Source: Chloroflexota bacterium
GTDB lineage: Bacteria; Chloroflexota; Anaerolineae; UBA1429
Length of the DNA: 5,969 bases
Direction: 5' to 3'
Assembly: GCA_014360745.1 (NCBI GenBank)
Contig: JACIWY010000247.1
Coordinates: 1 to 5,969, forward strand
Under the pieces are notes generated by a model. The model saw only the letters and a program-made list of their open reading frames with translations, did not search any database and was not told the DNA's origin. The first letter of the stretch is position 1. The number at the start of each line of letters is the position of its first letter. The translations under genes and the position numbers were made by a program. Positions 1 to 5,863 of the stretch are shown here, one piece after another.

Positions 1-745
1 GATAGCGAAAGATGCCGTACATGACAAAGGGGATGGTTAGCATCATAGAATGGTTCGCCGGAAGGTTAGGCGCCGAAAAAGTGTATAGCGAATAGGCGCT
101 CAATAGCGTGGCCACCACCAAGGAGGTCATGTCGTCCAGGAAGCGCGGGGAGTATTCCTGAAGGCTGGAACGATGGTCGTTGGCCTTTTCGGCCAGGAGC
201 AGCAACTCGTGGCGTCGCTTGTTGATGGCAATGAAAAGCGCCAGGAGGGTGGTGCAGACATACAGCCAAGGCGAAAAGCGCGTTACCGCGACGACGATGG
301 TTCCGGCAAAGACGCGCAGCACAAACCCGGCGGCAATGACCATCACGTCGATAATGACCAGATTTTTTAGGTAAAAGCTGTAGGCGAGCATCATGGCCAC
401 ATAAAGCAGGGCCACCGCGCCAAAGGCAGGCTTGAGCAGAAAGGAGAGAGGCAGCCCAACGCCGAGGATGACCACGGTGGCCAGCCAGGCTGCGCGCGGA
501 GGAAGCGCCCCCGAAGCCAAAGGCCGGTGCCGTTTTTCGGGGTGTACGCGGTCCCGTTCCAGGTCGGCCAGGTCGTTGATCAAGTACACGGCGCCTGAGA
601 GCAGGCAAAAGAGCGCGAAAGCGGCCATGCTGGCCGCTATACGCCGGACATCCAGGATGCGGCCGTCGAAAAACACGCCGGCAAAGACGAACACGTTCTT
701 CGCCCACTGTTTGGGGCGCATGGCTTGAAGCAGAGAGCGAAACAT
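1..745 (-). CDS. UbiA-family decaprenyl-phosphate phosphoribosyltransferase-like (DPPR synthase), C-terminus cut by window edge
   Basis: Integral membrane enzyme of the UbiA prenyltransferase superfamily. Family members of this type transfer 5-phosphoribose from PRPP to a polyprenyl phosphate, the first step to decaprenyl-phosphoryl ribose/arabinose sugar donors. I translated the reverse strand by hand; the frame stays open to the left edge, giving 248 residues of a family usually near 290-300. Seen: the N-terminal block MRPKQWAKNVFVFAG (res 9-23), the first Asp-rich motif NDLADLERDRVHPEKRHRP (res 57-75) with D58, D61 and D65, ASG directly after it, YLKNLVIIDVMVIAAGFVLR (res 125-144) with D133 in the second catalytic region, and INKRRHEL (res 174-181). 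Hydrophobic segments lie near 37-56, 86-104, 108-127, 129-152, 160-175 and 207-224. The start at 745 is chosen because GGAGG lies 8 nt before it; an in-frame ATG at 760 has no comparable site. The gene is divergent from tlyA. Exact lipid substrate and acceptor are inferred from family only. Confidence 0.88.
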   Translation of the reverse strand, partial: MFRSLLQAMRPKQWAKNVFVFAGVFFDGRILDVRRIAASMAAFALFCLLSGAVYLINDLADLERDRVHPEKRHRPLASGALPPRAAWLATVVILGVGLPLSFLLKPAFGAVALLYVAMMLAYSFYLKNLVIIDVMVIAAGFVLRVFAGTIVVAVTRFSPWLYVCTTLLALFIAINKRRHELLLLAEKANDHRSSLQEYSPRFLDDMTSLVVATLLSAYSLYTFSAPNLPANHSMMLTIPFVMYGIFRY

Positions 746-753
746 CGCCGGCC

Positions 754-758
754 CCTCC
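754..758 (-). promoter_or_regulatory. Shine-Dalgarno GGAGG deciding the start of the UbiA-family gene
   Basis: Read on the minus strand, GGAGG (758-754) sits 8 nt before ATG at 745. The upstream in-frame ATG at 760 overlaps this site and is preceded only by a weak purine stretch, so 745 is the better start. Confidence 0.65.
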
Positions 759-771
759 ATCTGCAAGGATA

Positions 772-786
772 GGGCATTAAATGCCC
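772..786. promoter_or_regulatory. Perfect 15-bp palindrome, candidate operator over the transcription start
   Basis: GGGCATTAAATGCCC has two perfect 7-bp arms (772-778 and 780-786) around one central base. It lies in the 110-bp divergent region between the UbiA-family gene and tlyA and covers the predicted +1 of the minus-strand promoter. That is a typical place for a repressor to bind. No regulator gene is nearby, so the binding protein is unknown. It could also act as a small hairpin at the 5' end of the transcript. Confidence 0.4.
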
Positions 787-791
787 GCTAG

Positions 792-820
792 ATGATAAGC
801 GGAACCGCCAGAGTCGTCAA
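792..820 (-). promoter_or_regulatory. Sigma70-type promoter for the UbiA-family gene
   Basis: On the minus strand, TTGACG (820-815) and TATCAT (797-792) are separated by exactly 17 nt. They match the -35 and -10 consensus at 5/6 and 5/6 positions. A run of seven A (minus strand, 834-828) lies just upstream of the -35, where an UP-like element would be. The predicted transcription start is near 785, giving a leader of about 40 nt to the ATG at 745. Prediction from sequence only. No comparably good plus-strand promoter for tlyA was seen in the same region. Confidence 0.6.
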
Positions 821-855
821 AGCAGAGTTTTTTTCGGTCTTGCGGAGCTTGAGGC

Positions 856-1698
856 GTGAGACAGGCCAAAAGCCGCTTGGATGTGTTGTTATATCGTCGG
901 GGGCTGGTCGAGAGCCGCGAAAAGGCCCGCCGGCTTATTTTGGCCGGGCAGGTGCTGGTCGATGGCCAAGTGGTGGACAAGGTCGGGCGCCAAGTCGACC
1001 AAGACGCTACGATCGAGATCCGCGAGAGCCTGCCCTATGTGGGGCGAGGCGGCCTTAAATTGGCCAAGGCTTTGGACGCTTTCAGGCTTGACGTGCGAGG
1101 GAGCGTTGCGGCGGATGTGGGCGCCTCGACCGGTGGTTTTACCGATTGTCTACTCCAACGCGGCGCCCGTCGTGTGTATGCCATCGATGTGGGCTATGGC
1201 CAGCTTCACTGGAACCTGCGCCGAGACCCTCGCGTGGTGGTCATGGAGCGCGTAAACGCCCGTTATCTGGATTCGCTGCCTGAGCCGATAGATCTGGTCA
1301 CCATCGACGTCTCGTTTATCTCGTTGCGTTTGATCCTGCCCAACGTGGCGCGCTGGCTCAAGCCCGATGGCGATGTGGTGGCCTTGATCAAGCCCCAATT
1401 TGAGGCCGGTGTCGAGCAGGTGGGCAAGGGCGGGGTGGTCCGCAGCGAACAAACGCATCGCCAGGTGCTCTCAAGTGTTTTGGAATGGGCAGGGCACCAG
1501 GGGTGGCGGCTGGTCGGCCTGGTTCGTTCGCCCATCAGGGGGGCCAAAGGTAATGTGGAATTTTTGGCCCATCTGAGGCGAGACACGGGGCCTATGCTCG
1601 ATCTTGCCCAGGCCGTCGAGGGCGTCCTCGCAGACGAGGGCGTCCTCGCAGAATGGGATGATGCCGATCGGGACTGCCCAACTTGTGGGGATGAGTAA
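856..1698 (+). CDS. tlyA: TlyA family 16S/23S rRNA (cytidine-2'-O)-methyltransferase
   Basis: SAM-dependent RNA 2'-O-methyltransferase. Characterised TlyA proteins methylate C1920 of 23S rRNA, and some also C1409 of 16S rRNA, which sets sensitivity to capreomycin and viomycin; the old name 'hemolysin' is misleading. The 280 residues show an S4 RNA-binding domain (about 5-62, with RLDVLLYRRGLVESREKAR) followed by an FtsJ-type Rossmann methyltransferase domain. Seen: GRGGLKL (63-69), SAM-binding DVGASTGGFTD (87-97), DVSFISL (151-157), IKPQFEAG (178-185) and GNVEFL (232-237). K68, D151, K179 and E235 match the K-D-K-E tetrad of the family. Start is GTG at 856: an in-frame TGA lies at 850-852, GGAG ends 8 nt before the GTG, and the S4 domain begins at once. 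The C-terminal tail carries an in-frame duplication (EGVLAD/EGVLAE) and an unusual acidic end with CPTC. Its last 8 nt overlap the downstream permease. Whether it modifies one or both rRNAs cannot be told. Confidence 0.95.
   Translation: MRQAKSRLDVLLYRRGLVESREKARRLILAGQVLVDGQVVDKVGRQVDQDATIEIRESLPYVGRGGLKLAKALDAFRLDVRGSVAADVGASTGGFTDCLLQRGARRVYAIDVGYGQLHWNLRRDPRVVVMERVNARYLDSLPEPIDLVTIDVSFISLRLILPNVARWLKPDGDVVALIKPQFEAGVEQVGKGGVVRSEQTHRQVLSSVLEWAGHQGWRLVGLVRSPIRGAKGNVEFLAHLRRDTGPMLDLAQAVEGVLADEGVLAEWDDADRDCPTCGDE
1618..1653 (+). repeat. Two-copy 18-bp tandem repeat inside tlyA
   Basis: The copies at 1618-1635 and 1636-1653 are identical at 17 of 18 bases (final base C versus A). They encode EGVLAD and EGVLAE at residues 255-266, after the methyltransferase fold. 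The unit length is a multiple of three, so the frame is kept. Each copy also holds GAGG-gcgt-CCTC, a 4-bp hairpin. This looks like a recent slippage duplication. Confidence 0.85.
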
Positions 1699-2824
1699 GG
1701 TGTTTACCTGGTTCTCTAATCCAAAGTTGCGTTTGCGGGCACTGCTGATCGCGGTGCTGCTTGGGTTGGTATTGCTCTTATTTTCTTTGGCATGGACGGC
1801 GCTTTTACCCTTCTTGGTGGGGCTTTTTATTGCTTATCTGTTGATGCCCTTTGTCGATTTTTTCGATCGTCGCATGCCGCGCTTTTTGCGGCGCTGGGGG
1901 ATGGCGCGCCCGATCGCTATCGTCGTTGTATATATTGTGACCATCGGGGCAGTCGTGGGTATCCTTTCTTATTTTATACCCCTGGTGGCTAACCAGGTGC
2001 GACAATTGATCGATCTGGCCGGCAGTTATATCCCTCGCCTGGAGCAATTGGCCGCCATCGATCTGGATAGTTACCTGGAACGCATCCCCCCGAACATCCG
2101 CGCTGCCATCGATGCTAACATTCGTCAGATCAGCACCACCCTGGCAACGGCCATCCAGCGCGGGTTGACCTTGACCATACGCACCGTCTCCCAAGCGATC
2201 AGCTTTGTATTGGGTATGATCATCATTCCCTTCTGGCTCTTTTACGTGCTCAACGACAAGGCGGCGGTGCAGCGCGCTTTTTATCAGCTTGTGCCCGAGG
2301 CGGTGCGCAAGGATGTGTACTATATCGGGCGTATTATCGACGATTTGTTGAGCGCCTATATTCGCGGCCAGCTTTTGTTGTGTTTGCTCGTCGGGGCGAT
2401 GGCCACCGTCGCTCTGGCCATTATCGGTGTGGACCTGGCTATCGCGCTGGGCACTTTTGCCGGCATCTTTGAGCTTATTCCCGTCCTCGGCCCCTACATC
2501 GGCGCCATCCCGGCCATATTGATCGCCCTGTTAGATCAACCGATCAAGGCCCTGTGGACGGCTGTGGCTTTTGCTGCCATTCAACAGATTGAGAACATCT
2601 TTTTGGTGCCGCGCATCTCGGGGAATGCGGTGCGTTTTCACCCCGCGGTGGTCATGGTGATCGTAGTCGTGGGAGCCCAGGTGGCGGGCATCTGGGGGCT
2701 GCTCATCGGTGTGCCCGTTGCGGCCATCTTTCGCGACGTGTATCAGTATTTGTATTTGCGCACCACCGAGCGCGGGGCCACGCCCGAGATGGCCATGGAG
2801 ACGCTGCGGGCGAGGATCCTTTGA
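1691..2824 (+). CDS. AI-2E family transporter (UPF0118/PerM/TqsA type membrane protein)
   Basis: Polytopic inner-membrane protein of the AI-2E exporter-like family. Members include TqsA (proposed AI-2 exporter), PerM and YtvI, and some are Na+(Li+)/H+ antiporters, so the substrate here is open. From ATG at 1691 it has 377 residues, normal for the family. Hydrophobic segments lie near 16-33, 35-53, 73-98, 167-188, 227-246, 248-263, 266-282 and 317-346. A long amphipathic stretch between about 100 and 165 is the typical extracytoplasmic loop. Family motifs: YIRGQLLL (223-230), ELIPVLGPYIGAIPA (261-275), and QQIENIFLVPRISGNAV (298-314) followed by HP (317-318). The start at 1691 gives ATGAGTAA, an 8-nt overlap with the tlyA stop; the hydrophobic core begins about 16 residues later. 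In-frame ATGs at 1604, 1658 and 1661 lie inside tlyA, add a Ser/Arg-rich unlikely N-terminus and lack a good ribosome site. Expression is probably coupled to tlyA. Confidence 0.9.
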   Translation: MSKVFTWFSNPKLRLRALLIAVLLGLVLLLFSLAWTALLPFLVGLFIAYLLMPFVDFFDRRMPRFLRRWGMARPIAIVVVYIVTIGAVVGILSYFIPLVANQVRQLIDLAGSYIPRLEQLAAIDLDSYLERIPPNIRAAIDANIRQISTTLATAIQRGLTLTIRTVSQAISFVLGMIIIPFWLFYVLNDKAAVQRAFYQLVPEAVRKDVYYIGRIIDDLLSAYIRGQLLLCLLVGAMATVALAIIGVDLAIALGTFAGIFELIPVLGPYIGAIPAILIALLDQPIKALWTAVAFAAIQQIENIFLVPRISGNAVRFHPAVVMVIVVVGAQVAGIWGLLIGVPVAAIFRDVYQYLYLRTTERGATPEMAMETLRARIL

Positions 2825-2851
2825 GCCTGAGGCGTGGCTAAAAGCTCGGCG

Positions 2852-3856
2852 TCAAAGGCCCTGGGAGCCGGCGCTGCGAGAGGTTCTGGCCAAGGTGCGC
2901 GCGCAGGGCAGCCCTCCGGCGTCCTCGGCGGCCCACACGGCGTTGACAATGGCCAATGCCGTGGCCTCAGCAGCCAGCTCACTGATTAACATCATGGGAG
3001 CGTGGACGCGGCCCGTAGCCAGGCAAAAGATCGTGTCGCCGTCTACCATGGTGTGCGCCGGGCGGACGACGCGCGCCAGCCCGTCATGGGCGGCCGAGGC
3101 GATGACGTTGGCCTGGGCAACATCAAGGCAGGCGTTCGTGGCCACGACCCCGATGATGGTGTTGCGCAAGGCCAATATCGCCCGCATCGCGGGGTTGCGC
3201 AGGGCGCCGGAGGTGCCCAGAAAGCCCCCGGCTGCTCCGGGATTGCGCGTGCCGGCTAGGATTGCCCCTGTGGTCGGATCGACGATGTCGCCAAAGGCGT
3301 TGACGGCCATCAATGCCGCGACGCGCAGGCGCCCGGCGCTCAGGCTGGCCATGCCTAATCCCGCCTTGGTGGCCGTCTTCATGCCCAACAGTTTGCCCAC
3401 CGTAGCGCCACAGCCGGCACCCACATTGCCCTGGGCTTCGTTGGGCGCGCCGGCCGCTTGGCAAGCGCGATAGCCCATTTCGGCGTCGGGGCGGACCTGG
3501 GCATTGCCCAAGCCCAGGTCAAAGAGAATCGCCGCCGGCACGATGGGCACGCGAGCTATGCCCGTGTCATAGCCGATGCCGCGCTCCTCCAGGAAGCGCA
3601 TCACGCCATCGGCGGCGGCTAACCCAAAGGCGCTGCCGCCGGCGAGCAAGACGGCGTGCGCCTTTTCGACCAGCGTGCCGGGGCGGAGCAGGTCGGTCTC
3701 GCGGGTGCCGGGCGCCAGCCCACGCACAACGCCGCCGGCCGTGGCGCCCTCGCGGGCCAATACGACGGTGCAGCCGGTGAGTGCCTCGTTATCCTGGGCG
3801 TGACCCACCTCGATGCCGGGTACATCGGTCAGAAAGCCGGGGGCGAGTTTAACCAT
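2852..3856 (-). CDS. P1 (DmpA/NylC-like) family self-processing hydrolase/aminopeptidase
   Basis: Ntn-type hydrolase of the P1/S58 family, which includes L-aminopeptidase/D-esterase DmpA, beta-aminopeptidase BapA and nylon oligomer hydrolase NylC. These are made as a precursor that cuts itself so that a Ser or Thr becomes the N-terminal nucleophile of a small beta subunit. The 334 residues show DVPGIEVGHA (11-20), GGSAFGLAAADGVMRFLEE (73-91), GNVGAGCGATVGK (143-155), NAFGD (186-190), RNTIIGVVATNA (231-242), and AHDGLARVVRPAHT (256-269) followed by DGD (272-274). By comparison with NylC, the likely cut is N232/T233 (codons 3163-3158), giving subunits of about 232 and 102 residues. D272 and D274 sit 39 and 41 residues after T233, the NylC spacing as I recall it; K164 and N186 are candidate catalytic partners. 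ATG at 3856 overlaps the coaBC stop by 8 nt, with GGAGG 7 nt upstream (3868-3864). There is no signal peptide, so it is probably cytoplasmic. Substrate unknown. Confidence 0.9.
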   Translation of the reverse strand: MVKLAPGFLTDVPGIEVGHAQDNEALTGCTVVLAREGATAGGVVRGLAPGTRETDLLRPGTLVEKAHAVLLAGGSAFGLAAADGVMRFLEERGIGYDTGIARVPIVPAAILFDLGLGNAQVRPDAEMGYRACQAAGAPNEAQGNVGAGCGATVGKLLGMKTATKAGLGMASLSAGRLRVAALMAVNAFGDIVDPTTGAILAGTRNPGAAGGFLGTSGALRNPAMRAILALRNTIIGVVATNACLDVAQANVIASAAHDGLARVVRPAHTMVDGDTIFCLATGRVHAPMMLISELAAEATALAIVNAVWAAEDAGGLPCARTLARTSRSAGSQGL

Positions 3857-5069
3857 GTTTTTTCCTCCACAACGCTGCTACCCGCTGTAAGAGCTGTTCG
3901 GCCACCTCCTCCTTGGGCATGAGCGGCAAAGGTTCGGGCTCGCCCTCACTGGAAAGAAAGGTGACGCGGTTATCCGGCACGGCAAAACCGCTGTCGCTGG
4001 AGGAGACATCGTTGGCCACGATCAGGTCGAGCCGCTTTTTCTCCAGCTTTTGCCGGGCGTTGGCCAGCAGGTTTTCCGTCTCGGCAGCAAAGCCCACGAC
4101 GATCTGCGGCTTGCCCAATGTTGAGCGCGCTTCGGCCACGGCGGCTAAAATATCTACCGTGCGCTCTAGCGTCAGGACAAGGCCCCCTTCTCCCTTTTTG
4201 ATCTTGTGTTCGGCCACGCTCGCCGGGCGGTAATCGGCCACAGCGGCGGCCATGATGAGCACATCGGTCTGAGGCAGATGGGTCATGACCGCCTGGTGCA
4301 TATCGGCGGCGGTGCGCACCTGAACCATCTCGACACCATAGACCGGCGGCAGCGCAGCCGGTGCGCTGATGAGCGTCACCTGGGCACCGTAGTCGCGGGC
4401 CACCTCGGCCACAGCATAGCCCATGCGCCCTGACGACCGGTTGGTGAGGTGACGCACCGGGTCCAGCGGTTCCTGCGTGCCGCCGGCGGTGACGACCAAG
4501 CGGACGCCGGCCAATGGCCCTTGGCGCCCTAGCGTTTGGCGAATGGCGCCCAGGATCTCCTCGGTGGACGCCAGCCTGCCGGCTCCCATGCGCCCGGAGG
4601 CCAGGCGCCCCTCCGCCGGGCCGACGATGACCGCCCCGCGCCGGCGCAGGGCCTCTACGTTTGCCTGCGTCATGGGGTGGGCCCACATATCGGCGTCCAT
4701 AGCCGGCGCGATGATCAGCGGCGCGGTGGTGGCCAAGGCGGTGCTGGTGAGCAAATTGTCGGCCAGGCCATGGGCCAGCTTAGCGATGGTATTGGCCGTG
4801 GCCGGGGCGATGACCAACACCTCGGCCCGCGCGGCGAGCGAGATGTGCGCCATATCGGTCTCGCGCAACAACTGAAACATGTCCACCGACACAGGCCGTT
4901 TGGTGATGGTCTGAAAGGGCAAGGGGGTGACGAACTTGCAGGCCGCCTCGGTCATGATCACATCGACACAAGCTCCGGCTTGGACCAACTTGCTGGCCAG
5001 GTCCACCGCTTTATAACAAGCGATCCCGCCGGTTACGCCCAGGACGATATCGGCGCCTTGGAGGATCAT
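3849..5069 (-). CDS. coaBC: Bifunctional phosphopantothenoylcysteine decarboxylase / phosphopantothenate-cysteine ligase
   Basis: Catalyses two CoA-synthesis steps in the cytoplasm. The CoaB half joins cysteine to 4'-phosphopantothenate using CTP; the FMN-dependent CoaC half decarboxylates the product to 4'-phosphopantetheine. It has 406 residues, the length of E. coli Dfp, and aligns with it without shift at the key sites I know. CoaC (about 1-180): GVTGGIACYK (11-20), catalytic H75 in DMAHISLAA, APATANTIAK (88-97), APAMD (121-125) and EGRLASGRMGAGRL (153-166). CoaB (about 188-402): VTAGGTQEPLDPVRHLTN (193-210), RSSGRMG (211-217), AAAVADYRP (274-282), KIKK (289-292) and VGFAAET (325-331). 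N210 and K289 match the CoaB active-site residues. Odd: position 125 is Asp rather than Asn, and 158 is Ser rather than Cys. ATG at 5069 overlaps the coaX stop (ATGA), with GAGG 6 nt before it. The stop overlaps the downstream P1 gene. Confidence 0.97.
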   Translation of the reverse strand: MILQGADIVLGVTGGIACYKAVDLASKLVQAGACVDVIMTEAACKFVTPLPFQTITKRPVSVDMFQLLRETDMAHISLAARAEVLVIAPATANTIAKLAHGLADNLLTSTALATTAPLIIAPAMDADMWAHPMTQANVEALRRRGAVIVGPAEGRLASGRMGAGRLASTEEILGAIRQTLGRQGPLAGVRLVVTAGGTQEPLDPVRHLTNRSSGRMGYAVAEVARDYGAQVTLISAPAALPPVYGVEMVQVRTAADMHQAVMTHLPQTDVLIMAAAVADYRPASVAEHKIKKGEGGLVLTLERTVDILAAVAEARSTLGKPQIVVGFAAETENLLANARQKLEKKRLDLIVANDVSSSDSGFAVPDNRVTFLSSEGEPEPLPLMPKEEVAEQLLQRVAALWRKKHG

Positions 5070-5839
5070 CGCTCACCTCGATTCAACTCATAGATGATGC
5101 GCAGCCCTTTGAGGGTGAGCCAGGGATCGATATGTTCGATGACGTCGGTCTCTCTGGCGATGACTTGGGCCAACCCACCGGTGCCAATGGTTTTCATCTC
5201 CGGGCCCAACTCTTGGCGGAAACGGGCCACCATCCCTTCGACCAGCCCCACGTAGCCAAAGAGAATGCCTGAGCGCATGGCGTCCACGGTGTTCTTACCG
5301 ATGGCCTGAGGGGGGCGCTGTAGATCGATGCGCGGCAATTTCGCCGTGCGCTGAAAGAGCGCCTCGGCGGCCACGCGGATGCCTGGGGCGATCGCGCCAC
5401 CCAGGTATTCTCCTTTGGCCGATATAGCATCGAAGGTGGTGCCGGTGCCGAAATCGACGATGCAAGCCGGGCCGCCGTACAGTCTATAGGCGGCTGCCGC
5501 GTTCACTACGCGGTCGGCGCCTACATCGCGTGGACTTTCATAGCGGATGGCTACTCCCGTTTTGACTCCGCTGGTGACGACCAATGTCTCGACGCCCACA
5601 TAGTCGTCGAGCATCTCTTGAAAGATGTCGGTCAACGGAGGCACGACGCTGGCCAGGGCGATGCCAGTGATCTCATCCACGCGAAACCCCTTGTGGGCGA
5701 GCATGTTGATCAGGAGCAGGCCATACTCGTCGGGCATCTTGGCGTGATCGGTGTTGATGCGCCAATGGGCCAACAGGTCGTTCTCTTTATAAAGGCCGAG
5801 AACGATGTTCGTGTTGCCAATGTCCACGCAAAGCAACAT
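5066..5839 (-). CDS. coaX: Type III pantothenate kinase
   Basis: First step of CoA synthesis: ATP-dependent phosphorylation of pantothenate to 4'-phosphopantothenate. CoaX enzymes belong to the ASKHA fold, act as dimers, need a monovalent cation and are not inhibited by CoA. The 257 residues are the usual length. Seen: the phosphate loop DIGNTN (6-11), PDEYG (36-40), SVVPPLT (64-70), GADRVVNA (107-114) with the likely catalytic base D109, VDFGTGTTFD (128-137) with cation/nucleotide-site D129, GGAIAPGI (147-154), FGYVGLVEGM (194-203) and TGGLA (220-224). ATG at 5839 is chosen because AAGGAG lies 9 nt upstream and the DIGNTN loop begins five residues in, as in relatives. The frame stays open for 34 further codons to an ATG at 5941, but that stretch runs through the hairpin and reads as low-quality sequence. 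It overlaps coaBC by 4 nt and leads a coaX-coaBC-P1 operon. It has no sign of CoA feedback elements. Confidence 0.96.
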   Translation of the reverse strand: MLLCVDIGNTNIVLGLYKENDLLAHWRINTDHAKMPDEYGLLLINMLAHKGFRVDEITGIALASVVPPLTDIFQEMLDDYVGVETLVVTSGVKTGVAIRYESPRDVGADRVVNAAAAYRLYGGPACIVDFGTGTTFDAISAKGEYLGGAIAPGIRVAAEALFQRTAKLPRIDLQRPPQAIGKNTVDAMRSGILFGYVGLVEGMVARFRQELGPEMKTIGTGGLAQVIARETDVIEHIDPWLTLKGLRIIYELNRGER

Positions 5840-5848
5840 GGTGTTGCG

Positions 5849-5854
5849 CTCCTT
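5849..5854 (-). promoter_or_regulatory. Shine-Dalgarno AAGGAG deciding the coaX start
   Basis: On the minus strand AAGGAG (5854-5849) lies 9 nt before ATG at 5839. It supports the short start over the in-frame ATG at 5941. Confidence 0.7.
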
Positions 5855-5863
5855 GGATGGTAT

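Noticed and set aside
66..707. A 213-codon open frame on the minus strand, rich in Arg, Gly and Pro
   Set aside because: It is a shifted frame of the UbiA-family gene. The true frame on the same strand runs open to the window edge and shows the clear family motifs.
1604..1690. Earlier in-frame start for the permease
   Set aside because: It lies deep in tlyA, includes the tandem repeat in another frame, and would add a Ser/Arg-rich stretch not expected in the family.
856..2824. TlyA plus AI-2E-family permease as a haemolysin-export or quorum-sensing module
   Set aside because: TlyA is an rRNA methyltransferase with the complete catalytic tetrad, and most AI-2E-family permeases have no proven AI-2 role; there is no luxS or lsr gene here.
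2709..3473. A 254-codon plus-strand open frame spanning the permease end and the P1 gene
   Set aside because: It crosses out of the permease in another frame and then runs antisense to the P1 hydrolase; low-complexity Ala/Arg/Pro protein with no family motif, as expected in GC-rich DNA.
3970..5093. Long alternative frames across coaBC on both strands (3970-4686 minus, 4536-5093 plus)
   Set aside because: Both are out-of-frame shadows of coaBC, whose own frame is full length with every expected motif.
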